Source of the DNA: Arabidopsis thaliana
Taxonomy: Eukaryota > Streptophyta > Magnoliopsida > Brassicales > Brassicaceae
NCBI RefSeq assembly: GCF_000001735.4
Contig: NC_003075.7
Coordinates: forward strand, 4,651,001-4,715,000
DNA: 64,000 nucleotides
Direction: 5' to 3'
Below the pieces are notes generated by a model. That model saw only the letters and a list, made by a program, of their open reading frames with translations, searched no databases and was not told the DNA's origin. Positions 46,441 through 58,340 of the stretch are shown in pieces. Positions within the stretch are counted from its first letter, which is position 1. Each line of letters begins with the position of its first letter. Position numbers and translations under genes: made by a program.

Positions 46441-48779
46441 TTATAATTTTGTAAGCGCAAATATTATGAAAATTATTTGCTTAGCATTTTCATATGCTTC
46501 AAAACCTTTTAACCAATTGCGGCTGCATATTAGTGCTTGAACATGTTTCGGTAGAAGACGGCTTCTATACTTGTTCAAAACTCTAGCTCCAATACTAAAA
46601 GAGGATTCAGAGGCTACTGTTATGATTGGAATACTAAGGAGGTCACAAGCCATGAACGCCAATGCACCATAGCATTGGTGTTATCTTTCCAATAGTTCAA
46701 AATATCCAAACTCTCAAAATTTATTGTGTCCAATGGCGGTCCAAAACATATCCAAAGAAGACTTTCCACTACTAACAATAGTTTCTTTGCGGAAAGCAAA
46801 AAAATCTTGCGAGATTATTTACCAATTTCAGCCAAAAAACAATAAAGAAACAATTAACTAAAACCACACTAAAAATTGGAATAAACGTTTGATTACTTAC
46901 TTCATAATTGCATAAACACCTTTTTTGTCCTCCATTCTTCTCACTTTGCTGATTAGTTTCACGTGTTTCTTTAGACGATGACGTGAAAATGGACTTATTC
47001 TCATATGATTCAAACAAAGTTGTCAACTTAGTATGTAAATTTTCTATCTTTGTCTTAGCATCACTCTTACCCAGCTTTGCAAATCAAAATTATACAAGTG
47101 AATTAGCTTGAACCATGGATCAAACACCGTAGTCATTGCAAAGACATCACCAACTTCTTCCCAATACTTATCAAATCTATCTCTCATTGGGACAATAATT
47201 TTTCTAATGATTTCATCTTGATTACTCGTATTTGATACCAATCAGTCATTGATCTTCCAAACTTGCATGAAATACAAGTTTTAAGTTGGATATGAAGAAC
47301 CAGAAATTCAGATTAGTGATCACATCAAAAGGCTCTAAAAATTCACAAACTTGCTTTAATCAGTGCCATTCTTCTTATGTAGGGAGAGAATTGTAGTTCC
47401 TCGCATCAATGACTTTAAGATTAGTAAAGCCAGCTCGATACTTGAGAGCTCTATCAAGCATCTTGTATGTCGAATTCCACCTAGTTGTCACATCCAAAAT
47501 CAAACCCGCCTTAACCTTAATTTATACCAACAACTTCCACACATTTTGTAAACAATATCTCACGTTTTTCAGAAGCTTGCACAAATTTGATACTCTCTCT
47601 GATCTTATGCAACGTATGCCCTATGTCTTTCAACCCTATCTGAACAATGATATTGAGAATATGTGCAGCACATCTCACATGAACATATTCTCCTTTACAT
47701 AACAAATCATTATGTAACATAAGCTGAGATTTCAGAATCTCTTGTATTTTGTCATTGTTAGTAGCATTGTCTAACGTGATGGAGAACACTTTTTCTCAAT
47801 TCCCCAATCCTGCCACTTCTGTAGAATCACCATGGCTATGTGCATCCATGTATGTGGAGGCTTGAAAGCAAAAAACGCAATCATCTTATTGTTTAATTTC
47901 AAGTTTCTGTCAATGTAGTGAGTTGTCAGACACATGTAGCCTTCTTGAGTAGTTGCAGTCTACAAATCAGAAGTGAAACTAATCCTGCCAGGAAGCTGAG
48001 CTAATTCTCTCTTTAAATTCCCTGTCTCATTCTCATACAACTTCAAAACGTCAGCTACAGTTGTGTTCCGAGTAATAAACTTCACATATGCGTTCAAATA
48101 TTTCCACACTGATCTAACTTTCTCATATTCAACATACGCAAACAGAAGATCATGCTGAATGATACACTTAGCTACCTTCTCACGAAAAACTATATGATCT
48201 ATTTTCCTAGCTTGTAATTTTGCCTCTGCATTGACTATCATTGTACCAATATCAGAATTCCTAAGCCGAATCTTACACTTTTCCAAGTGGCGATTGTAAG
48301 ATTTAGTACCGTTTTTGTGTGGATCATATGCATAATCATTCTTGCAGTGCTTGCATTGCGCTCTTTCTACTGCTTTCCCAGTCTTATCTTTCTTCCAGAT
48401 CAAAGTAAAATGTTCCCAACAATCTGCATACTGCTTTCTCTTCTTCGGTTTCGGATCTTCTGGTGTTGATGTCTTTCCTTTGTCGTTGTCGTCTTTGATA
48501 TCATTATCATTGACATCATCATCCGCAATATCAATTCTTTGTCTTATACGAGATTTAGATGTTTCAGCTCCATCAAATCTTCTTTCTTCGTTTTCATCAA
48601 ATCTACTACGGTGGATTTCAGCCTCGATGTCTCTTTGAGAATCTAAGTCAATTGATCCAAACTCAGAAAAATCTTCAGAATCCTATAATAATTAATAAAG
48701 TACAAAACAATGAATAACTGTCGATAATTTTCCAATCAAAGTACAAAATTGATTCATAAACAATAAATCAACTTACCAT
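46441..48779 (-). pseudogene. hAT transposase pseudogene, right copy (better preserved N-terminus)
   Basis: ATG at 48777-48779, then intron 48683-48776 (GTAAGT...TATAG, 94 bp), then exon 2. The N-terminus is acidic (MDSEDFSEFGSIDLDSQ), followed by KPKKRKQYADCWEHF and a BED zinc finger (CKHCKNDYAYD..HLEKC). The first frame runs to a TAG near 47962 that the left copy shares; the usual residue there would be tryptophan. Downstream are LDNATNND (about 47770), CAAHILNI (47670), TTRWNSTY (47470) and the dimerisation end ASESSFS..NWLKGFE (46490-46640). More frameshifts occur between 46660 and 47500. It carries a 105-bp stretch near 46885-46970 that the left copy lost. Dead. Confidence 0.87.
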
Positions 48780-49756
48780 TACGAATCTATATCTCATAGA
48801 CTTTGTGATTTTGGTTTGAAATTCTTCAGACTTGGAGAGTTTGAGAGGCTGAGACTTTGAGTCGTTGATGTGATCAGTTTTGCGTCAAGCAAATTATGCT
48901 AAAGTCGTCTTTTTTTTTTTTTCCTTAAATACTAACTTCAAAGATTCTAGATGGTGCAAAAGGTTTGTTTTTTTTTGGTTTAGTTAACGTCGTTAACTAA
49001 ACAAGTTCAGTTAAGTTAAGTGATTAAGTCAAAAGCACTTAACTTGAACTCAAACAAGTTTCTAAAGTAAAAAACATTACAAAGAGTTTTATGACATTAA
49101 GCAATTATAAGACAATTCACAAACAGAAATTTAAGTGTAGATGATATAGAGAGTTTGCTGACATTACCTGGTTCAAAAACACGTCGATTCTTCTAGCACT
49201 TCTAATGATACTACCCTCCAATATATCAGTCATTTGTATAATCTCTACAAAGCATGCGCCCTTTCATAAAGAAACAATCAAGATTCAAGAATACAAAATT
49301 TATGTTGAGCTCAAGATCCAGGAATTGACATTCAATATGCATAATACAAAAGTTTTACTTAACAAGTACGAAACTTATTACTAAGGTTTTTATTTTTAAG
49401 CTTATAAGACATAAAGAAGAGCTCATAGTTTTAATATCTCCATGTTAGCCTAACTTATAAGACATAAAGAGCATGACCTCCAAGTCTAACCACTTGGAGA
49501 AATTGAGAAACAAGTAAACAAATTAGGATTATAGGCATGGCCAAAGAAAAGACAACAAGGAAAATGTTATTGAGATTCTTTAACCTCTTCATGTTCGATT
49601 GTCTATGCGAGAGGAAGAACACTTGTTCAATCACACACTATTCAGCAAATCTTTCTCCTTGGTTTTCATTGTTCAATGCATTAACGGGTGAAGTTTCCCA
49701 TCAGAAGTATTCACTAAACCTCGGCTTTTGTTTTGCACTTCCTTGGCAAAGTCTTG
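48780..49756. other. Non-coding stretch with the palindrome, second copy
   Basis: Same content as 16657-17643. The 12-bp-arm palindrome is at 48978-49002. No gene. It ends in TCTTG (49752-49756), the left target copy of the Athila/Tat-like element. Confidence 0.5.
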
Positions 49757-51368
49757 TGATGCGTGTTTTATTTTGCCTCAGGCTTTTACCTGAAAGACCA
49801 CACAACTACTGCAAGTGCACAGTATATCAGAGTAGTACTTTAGGATCGAATCCACAAGGAGAAAAGTAACTCAGAGAGATCCTTAAGAAGAGAGTAAAGC
49901 TAGGACCAAAATAAAGAGAGAGGGGGTTGTTGTATGTAGTGAATAAGCAAAATAAAAGACAAGTACTTAAAATAAACGATAAGCAATAAGAGAGAAGCGT
50001 TAGGTCTTCGAGGTTTCTCCGGATGTCATGGTTCAACAATAAGGTATAGATCCCAATTCATGTGATAACATGGTTAGGTTTGTTTACTTCCAAATTCTCA
50101 GACATACGAAACTCATCCAAGACTAGATAGCCCTAACGGCTAGTAGGTGAAAGCCGGCTATTCTCACTAATACCTCGCGTACTCAGTTGCCCTAAAGGCT
50201 AGTAGGTGCTAACATAGTTTCGAGATAAAGATCAAAGCATTAAGTTCAATTTTGATTCTAGTCCATAAGTCCCTATCACTCGGTGGGCGTGTAACGGTTA
50301 TAGTTCTTTATTTAGTTAAGTTAGTTCAAACAATTATACAAGATTCTGCCAAGTATAAAATACATAAGATCATGTACAATGTGGCGTTCCGGACATACAT
50401 GCATTAAGATTAAACTCAACTAGAAAGAATAGTGTAAGCGATCAAACAAAATCATAGAACCTGCCAACCTAAACTTGATCTAACGTCCCCATGAATTCCC
50501 CATTGAAACCCCCTCAAACCCAACTAGAGATCTACTCGCTCATTGCAAAGGAGCTAATCAAAAGTTGGGTTAAGTAAAACATAACAAAAAGATAAATAAA
50601 ACTTAAAAATTGTTTAGAGATTACTTCTTTGAATGTAGAACACAAGAGGCAAAGCTCCACCTTAAAGAGTCTTATAAAAAACGAAAGAGAAATAGAGAGA
50701 GATGGTGATCTTCGAGCTCAAGAGGTGCGGCGGCGAGTTGGTAGTTCTCGGCAATGGCTAGTGTTTGCTTGTGATGAAGGCACACCTAGGGTTAGGGCTT
50801 ATAATAAGTAATTATACTTGATGGCCAAGAATTAGGTTTAGGAGTAAGAACGTCAATCCGCCGGATAAGTAAGTGATCGGGCCAAGTAGTGGGCTTCAGG
50901 GAAGGAGCCTAATGACGGTGGCACAAAGAGGGAAGGACTTGGGCGTGACCTAATGGTCATTGGAAAGCTTCTCGGATCTGCCCGGGTGCAAGTCTCCTTG
51001 GCCGGATGCTTTTTGGATTTATTATTTCCAAACGGCCGGTTCTTGACATGTATTCACTCTTCGGGTCATATCTCCCAAACGGCTTCATGGGTTTGCTTCG
51101 ATTGGATTTCGACGTTAATTTTGACTCTTCTAGCTTTCTATGCATATCGAAATATCTTGTTGTCGTGATGGGGAAGACCTCGACCGGATGCTAAACTTCT
51201 GAAGTACAAGAATTGATTGTTTTTTGATACTTTTAGCTTCAAAACTCTTAAAACCGTCTTGGCTCCTAAAATACGTGTTTCTCCTCTTCTTGGCTCTAGA
51301 ATGGCACCAAATGCTCTCTGAAACATAAGAAAACAATAGCTAAAAAGGTCTAAAAAGTTGTGGTATCA
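49757..51368 (-). repeat. Athila/Tat-like 3' LTR
   Basis: 1612 bp, TGATGCGTG..GTGGTATCA. It is the duplicate of 17644-19254 and the partner of 62340-63935. Confidence 0.9.
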
Positions 51369-53585
51369 ACTCCCCCAGACTTAGACTTTGCTTGTCCTCA
51401 AGCAAACAAAAGAACAAATCCGGTGGAGAATTTGAAAATTGCGGGAACTCTCTTGTTAATAGTCACCGTATCTCGAATATATCCTACAAACCACATTAAA
51501 CAAAAGTTGTGTTGGAGCGGCCTCTCAATAGTCCTACACCTTTCTCGTCCTTGTCCATCCGCTTTGATCCTACAGAATTTTGAATTCACGTCAGTCAACT
51601 CTTTACATTCTTTAAAATGTTTGGCGTGGTCTTTCTCATTTGAAGGTGTCATTCAGGGTAGACGGAGTTTTGTATGAAAGGGGAATTTGGCTTTTATGTG
51701 GTGGAGTTAAAGTGTTTAGGGTTACCGAATAGTCTCGAATGCAGGATATGTTACAAAATCGCAAGAGAGAACAGATCGGTTGAGGTCCATAGTTTCCAAC
51801 CACTTCTTCTTTAAAATACCTCCTCCTCCTTTACTTCTTTCATACTTTCGGTTCCCCCAAACTTAGATTTTTCCGAGGGGGCTCTCTTCTGTAATCGGCT
51901 CATCTCTCCTTTAGGTGGCCATGTCTTTCCTTGGAACTATGCTACTAGACTCTCTTGGTTGTAATGTTTCCTTTCCTTCATTTTTCATTTCTTTTCTCTT
52001 TTTTTTTTTGTTAGATTATTTTTTATGGAAGGGGAAACAAAACTTCTAATCACCGAGTCTAATAAGCATACCTTTTTGAATTGGTTTCAAGGAAGAATAA
52101 CCTCTTAGGCCGCATTGTTGCAATCTCTCTATTACTTCCTTCTTCTGTCTTTGTGGCGGGAAACTGTGTTGTTCCTTTCTCTCCGACGTTTTTGCACATA
52201 TCTGCTAAATGAAAAAGGAAAAGAGAATGCATGAGGCTTAAAAAGAGGATAGAGTTTACGGGTAGGAATCACTGAAAGTGAGTGGCCATTCAGGATCAAC
52301 AGAGAGTGGTAAAAAGGGATACGAAGTCCTGAATGTACATGCTCGTTTCTCCGATCTAACACCTCTACATGAGAAAGAATTAAGTTCCGGTTAATCGTCC
52401 AATATAGGGTAGAGTTGACGTTGGATCTAACAGAAATTTCCACGGGGTTAAACTTTCAGGGGACAGTCTGAGTGTAGTGTTCAAGATTGGTTGTTCCTTG
52501 CAACCCTATAAGTGTTCCTCAAGAAACAATTCTCAACACATAATGGTCAATAATCATCATATAACATGATCACAGTTCCCTACTGGTTTTGACTCAAGAA
52601 AACATTACTCGATAATAAAGAAAAACTTTTTGCTTTGTTAGAACATATTGGTGTAAAAAGTGGAAAAAGGTTTCAAGTTAACAAAATAGAGAGTAGCATT
52701 AGTAGTAACGGATTCATTAACCCCCCCCCCCCCATACTTACTTCACTCCGTCCCAGTGTGAAAATAAGAATAGGGATGAATTCATGAGAAAGATAGGTTA
52801 AAAACATTGTCACCTTGGTTGTGGTAACTAACCGGATGATCTCTCTCCTTGCTTAACATCAGCCGTACTCGGCTTAGTATGGTCAAATTCAATTTAATCT
52901 CCATTTGCATCTTCTTCGAAACAAAAACCTAAAACCACCAATAGCTTTAACATAAAAAAAAAATACGTAAGATAGAATTGATCTTGTTTTTGTCAATATG
53001 GCCACGAATAAAATCAAATTCGTGGTGACGGATGGTGTGAATGGATGGCTGGGCAGTTGTTGTGCTTGGCCGAAAGGGTGGAGTGGGTGGGCAATAAGCG
53101 GCTCGGTTTTGGATGGGGTCGCCAGCCATTGGGATGCGCAGAATGGTCGTAGGTCAAACGAATCCATTGGCGGGCCTATCGGTCGTGGCGGTGCAACTTC
53201 CCTTATCAATTGACGTGTTGGCCATCATTGGTCGAGTCTTGGTTGGCTGAGTTTTGGGTCAGCTGAACCGGCGGGCGTGATAGTATGTTGCCCGGGCCGT
53301 CGGGCTTGCTCAGCTGCCAGGTAGGGCAGCTCCGGCCAAAGTGTGGCACAGCCGGGCGGACTTTGACCAAAAGTTGGCGCGCATGGGCGGGCTCCAACCA
53401 AAGATTGGGACGGCCGGGCCGGCTTCTTCAGGCTGCGCCAATTACTCGGATGAGTAGTCAGGCCGTGTGTCACGGTGCCAAGTGACGGGTTCAGGTGACC
53501 CTCTTTCTTTCTTTTCTTTTTGGTTTTTTTTTTTCTCTTTTCTCTTTTTCTATTTTTATTGTTGTGTTTTTATAAAAACCTGAAA
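51369..53585. other. Athila/Tat-like internal 3' region, no pol gene
   Basis: The polypurine tract opens it (51369-51381). Nothing like RT or integrase is seen on either strand over 2.2 kb. 51403-52490 is the part lost from the left copy. 52721-52733 is a run of 13 C. 53220-53470 is unusually GC-rich with degenerate repeats. 53500-53570 is a CT-rich/poly-T tract. Confidence 0.6.
53220..53475. repeat. GC-rich degenerate tandem repeat
   Basis: Within an AT-rich window this 250-bp stretch is strongly GC-rich. Three loose copies of a 35-40-bp word (CCAAAGT/TTGG, then GGCCGGGC, then GGCTCC-like) occur between 53330 and 53435. Open frames on both strands here have no family I know. Confidence 0.5.
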
Positions 53586-53732
53586 CAAATACTGAAAAGA
53601 TCAAAAGCTTAAAGTCTAAATCCTAAGGAAAAGTAGCTACCTAGTGGGTTACCTCCCACTCAGCGCGCTTGTTTAACGTCGTTGGTTCGATATTTGGGTC
53701 TTACTAGCCATAGTAAGACGGGTTGTTCCTCC

Positions 53733-54787
53733 CTAAGCGAGTTCTCTTGGATTGGAACTCTTCTGATGGTTCTCCAGAGTTCTTGCCCCTTGACTTCGTT
53801 CTCCTTTTTGTAGCGGGATAAATGGTACCATCTCGTGAAATACTTTGTCATCAATGTTGGGGTAGGATACCTTTTGATTAGGCCAATCCATTATGGCGCC
53901 GCCTGTGGCTAGGAACGCTCCTCCTAGTATGAGCTGGGAGGGTCTTCCTTTCTCGACCTTTGTGACATGGAAATCGGTCGGTACATTGCACCTTTTGATT
54001 CGAACATAAACATTGCGGACTATTCCTTCAGGAACCGTGAAAGATGAATCCGCAAGCCCGATCCGTAAATTCAAAGGTTATAGCTCTTTGATTCGAAGCT
54101 TCTTCGATGTCTCCTTTGTCATAATATTGATGCTTGATCCGAAATCGCATAGGGCATCTTTGAATTCAACACCTCGTATAGAACATGTCAGAACGAATCT
54201 TCCCGGACTCTATCTTTCAAAGAGTGTTGAACGGTTTCAGGTGGTGTAGGCTTCCTCATATAGCTCCTTAATTTCTCTTCTTGTTTCACAACTCTCAAGA
54301 AAGAAACGGTCAATATGGTAAGCTGAACAAGCTTTAGAAAAGGGTGTACCTCGTGGTAGCTTAGCAATAGCTTGGTTAAAATCTCTGAGTCGTCTTAAGC
54401 TTATCATGCGTGGGTGCCATCGTTCTTCTAGAAGGTTGAGCCGGTTGTAAACGCTTGTTCTTCTTGGAGGGTCTTCATCCCTTTTGTCAATCTCTCCTTC
54501 TTCTAGGTCATGGGGTTCTTGATAGGTCGTAACCATATCACAAGAAACATGAGGGTTGGAGTATTCTTCTTCGCTCTCCATGGGTTCATTCCCTCCAATG
54601 CGTGTTGATAAGTCCTCAACTTTCTTATCTAAATCAAGAATCCTATCAAGTAGCTCCACATACTTCCTTGAGGATTCCGTGGTCACCCTTCTAATTGATG
54701 CTCGGATGTGTGATTTATCTTCAACGTTCTTGACTTGGCTCTCTTCAACCTCGCCTTGTCTCCTAATCACACCCTTTAAAGCTACAT
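53733..54787 (-). pseudogene. Athila/Tat-like protease and gag C-terminal part
   Basis: On the minus strand 54237-54787 encodes the end of gag: an acidic region with a basic RRTSVYNRLN patch and LRRLRDFNQAIAKLPRGTPF. After a stop near 54237 comes the aspartic protease: ALCDFGSSINIM near 54150 (the D-x-G-[AS]-S active site as in Athila), a stop near 54075, then RIGLADSSFTVPEGIV and QLILGGAFLATGGAIMDW (53900-54070), the flap and C-terminal protease lobe. YPNIDDKVFHEMVPF follows. The frame is lost near 53733, and no RT comes after. The gag part is interrupted at 54787 by the LARD-like element and continues at 60140. Confidence 0.8.
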
Positions 54788-56300
54788 TGATAAGTGTGTA
54801 TTTTGCATGTTTTGAGCATCCATTTGTCATCACTTTAGCACCATATCATCACTGTTTTATACTATTTCTCATCATTTGTCATCACTTTGCATGTTTAGTA
54901 TAGGTTTGCATTCATGTTGCATATTTGTGTTGATTTCAGGTGATTTGGAGCAGTTGACGAGCTAACTGGAAGAAGCGGACCTGATCATGTCAAACCACTC
55001 GACCCCGACGTCGAGTAGAAGCTTCAAGACCTCAACAGACCACTCGACCCCCTGGTCGAGTAGGGGACTTCACAATTTCATCTCATCACTCAACCCCCTG
55101 GCCGAGTACCACCACGAGAGATACTCGATCACTTCACTCGACCCCCTGGTCGAGTGTATTCAACTCCACCACCTGACCAGTCACTCGATCACTTCACTCG
55201 ACCCCCTGGTCGAGTGTATTCACCTCCACCACCTGACCAGTCACTCGATCAGTTCACTCGACCCCCTGGTCGAGTGTCTTCACCACCACCCCTCGACTAC
55301 ATACTCGATGGCGAGCTTCAGAGTCTTCTTCATTCCGCACTCAACCAGACAGTCGAGCATAAGGAAGAAAAGAAGACTCCAGCATATCACTCGACCTCTC
55401 ACTCGACCACATGGGTCGAGTACAGTTCTTAATCTGTTCCAATACTGCGTCGTTTTGAGTATTAGGGTTTCAGAATATTTTGCTATAAGTAGCATGTGCT
55501 TTATATTTTCGAGAACAAGTTTTTTATCTAGTTTTATTCCGGAGACACTGTGTTCTTAACATTTTGTAATCCGGATTTCTCTTTATCTATTCAGTATTCA
55601 ATATTTGTTCTTGATTTTGTTTACTGTTGTTCATCATGTTATCATCTTGCTATTACTCTGTTGTTATCATGTTTTCATTCCATTCAACGTTTATGTTTTC
55701 TACAATGATGTCTGAGTAGTGAATAGGTTTCTAAGGATGGGTTAGAGTAGTTTAGAATTCTCAGTATGCTAGGTTGTTGAGTTTGATTGATAGATCCCTT
55801 CTGGATTAGTTGTTCTTAATGCCTATTGCTTTCTGATTAACTGGAATTTGAGCCTAGACATTTCCGCGCCCAAAAGGTGTTCGATGAAATGACTGAACCA
55901 CTAATTCTAGAGATTCGTGGCCCTGTACCAAGGTATTGGTTGCAGGGAGCGTTTTGGCTTTAACTTGTTGATTCGTAATGCCTGTTAGGTTAGCTCTCAT
56001 TAATGGTGATTGAGTCTGGGACTAGCTTAACTTGAGGGTCTCTATTGCGGTGGCACTTAGATTTGGTTAATGAACTTGTTGTCTAGGGATAATTTACTGA
56101 GCATGTCAATCACATGTAAACTGAGGAAACAAAACTACTCAATTATCCCATCCTCGAGAATTCTTTATCTGATTAATTTTATTGTTTAGTCTACTGTTGT
56201 TTACTGCATCTTGTCATTTGTTGCTTAGTTTCTGCAATTCTTTCCAGTTACTCGACCTGATACTCGACCACCCAGTTGCCTGGCAACAGACTGTGCAGTC
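54788..56300 (+). repeat. LARD 5' LTR (3' end deleted)
   Basis: Matches 58341-59855 up to GACTGTGCAGTCGA, then diverges. Homology to the right LTR is a few percent short of identity by eye. It contains the hairpin array 54998-55435 and transcript-like DNA with no gene. Confidence 0.85.
54998..55435. repeat. CTCGACC/GGTCGAG hairpin array in the 5' LTR
   Basis: Seven short palindromes in 440 bp. Three are perfect 9-bp arms (CACTCGACC, loop CCCT, GGTCGAGTG) at 55135, 55195 and 55255, set in a 60-bp tandem unit; the others are variants (loops CCGA-like, CCCT, ACATG). The open frame across it (54987-55559) has a 20-residue repeat because the unit is 60 bp, but it is LTR sequence and probably not a gene. 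Confidence 0.85.
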
Positions 56301-58340
56301 GATCCCATGTCTATCTTTGTACAAATCTTTATTTTTCCTTGATTTTTTTGATGCATTTGGTTAGTACCTTCAGGAGATAAGTATAAAAAGCTGAGTGAAG
56401 TGGATTTTGGCTTTGAGAGTACATCACTATACTCGACCACAGAGCAATGAAAAATACTCAACCATGTTTTAGCTTATCCACGCGAGGAGATCACTCAACC
56501 GCGGTGCTGGCCGCAGCAAAAGAAGGGAGGTCGAGTATCCTTAGAGCGGTGCTGGCCGCAGCAAAAGAAGGGAGGTCGAGTATCCTTAGAGCGGTGCTGG
56601 CCACCACAGAGCTGATGAGGTCGAGTATCCACCTGCTGGAGCTTATACAGAACAGGGCGGCTTGTCTATGGCCTGGGAGCAATCACAGCAGCCATTGACG
56701 ACCAACTCCATTCATTCTTCGACTGAGGTAAGCGCCTCACTTCACCATTGTATTATATCATCTCTTGTGATTTGTTCTTTATTTTGTTTCGGTGATTGGG
56801 TTTGTCCTGAGTACTCTCTTCCAAGTTTATTCACACAGTGGACTGTGTGATTTAAGTTTGGGGGAGGGCTCAGGAAGTGTGTGTTGCATTGTATTTACTC
56901 TTGAGTCTGCACTCATTTAAGGCATAGAAAAACCAAAAACATTTGAAAAATTTCAGAAAATGATTTCACAAAAACAGAGTGTTCATGTAGTTGCATTACA
57001 TTTAGGATTGAGTCTAGAGTGTTTCATTTAGGATTGTTGCATATGCATAGGGGATAATGATGAGATAGCCTTGTAAGCATTTTGGTTCACCGGATAAACT
57101 CAGTGCCCTCGTTTCTAGTTGTTTGTTGCGTAGTCAATGAAATTGAAGTAAAACTGAACCATGCCTAGATTGCTCTACTCGACCATACTGTCATGATTTG
57201 ATACCATTCCCTATCAGTTTGAACCTGAATCTGATCCTTAATTATCATGTCTGCATCAAATTTGAACTCATGGATACCCTAAAATACTTGGATTTTCTTA
57301 TTCATTTTGATCACTCTTGTTAATCCAAGTAGCTGACTCTCCTTATTAGAGCAGTTAACCCAAACCCAAACCTAGACTTTCTTTCAAGCCCTATATCACT
57401 CGTGAGTGTTTGTGAGGTCTTATTCCGATTAAGCTTGGTAGAAAGTGTTAGGTTTGTAACGACAGAGATAGTGTCTCATGTAGTTCTAGTTCGCATTTTT
57501 CGGACTAGATAGGACTAGGTGGGTGCTTATACTTTGGGTTGGGATGTGTTTAAAAGGAAAAAAAAAAAAAAGGGGGGTAGATTCATTGATGAGAAAAGGT
57601 AAAAGACTCTAGGTGAAGTAAGCTAAAGAAGCAGAAAAAGTCTAGTAAAGGTTTTGGGATTTGTAAAGAAAAGAAAGAGTTCTTGTTAGCTATTGAAGAT
57701 GGGCAAAAGCCCTCAGTTTTAAAATGTTAAAAATAGGAACCTTAGTTGTTAAAAAAATCCAAAATCCGCTAGATGTATCAAAGTGTTGAGAAAGCTTCTC
57801 CAAGAGTTAAGAGAAAAGAAAAGAATGATTAGAAAAGAGCTTAAAAGATTCATGAATGCAAAGGGTAGAGTTAAGTTCTTATATTGGGATTGGAGATGGA
57901 ATTACCATTAGAGCTTCATTTGATATACTCTGGGTAGATGGGATCTTATCTCAATATGCATAGCTTGGGACTTACCTTTAGCATTCTACTAAAGCTTATT
58001 CATTTTTTTTAGAGATCCCCTGTTATTGAAGCCTATTTTGTAAGGGACCATCTTTATCTCTTGACCTTTTACCTTAGCCAAATGAGTTCATTGATGATGC
58101 ATTACTTGATTCACGTTCCAGAACTAATGAATGTTAAAGGGATTGGTAGATTTGAAAACATGTGTAGGTCGAGCATATGAGTAGAATTCGATCATATCGC
58201 AGCTTAGAACTATCAACTTGGACATTGATTTCATCTGGTTTATTTGGTGCTTTGGCTCTGAGTCCCAGCTTTCAAACCTCACCTCCAGCTTGTTCTTAAT
58301 TGTTTGCTTGAGGGCAAGCAAAGACAAATTTTGGGGGAGT
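56301..58340 (+). other. LARD internal region, no recognisable protein
   Basis: Two kilobases with no gag or pol. It holds a 45-bp repeat (56501-56635), TTTAAGTTTGGGGGAGGGCTC near 56855 (a second purine tract), an A/G homopolymer pair near 57558-57580, and the polypurine tract at the end. It looks like the 3' non-coding part of a Tat-type element from which all coding DNA was lost. Confidence 0.65.
56501..56635. repeat. 45-bp tandem repeat
   Basis: Units start GCGGTGCTGGCC at 56501, 56546 and 56591. The first two are the same; the third diverges after 12 bases but keeps GAGGTCGAGTATCC. 45 bp is 15 codons, so an open frame at 56447-56698 runs through with a VLAAAKEGRSSILRA repeat; I do not regard it as a gene. 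Confidence 0.85.

Noticed and set aside
53590..53720. tRNA-like or SINE-like sequence near GTCGTTGGTTCGATATTTG
   Set aside because: There is a GGTTCGA word, but no matching box A at the right distance and it lies within the decayed region after the Athila-like protease.
54987..55559. A 190-codon open frame with a 20-residue repeat, also at 58540-59112
   Set aside because: It lies wholly inside the LARD LTR, and the repeat follows from the 60-bp period of the hairpin array. I see no known domain and treat it as non-coding.
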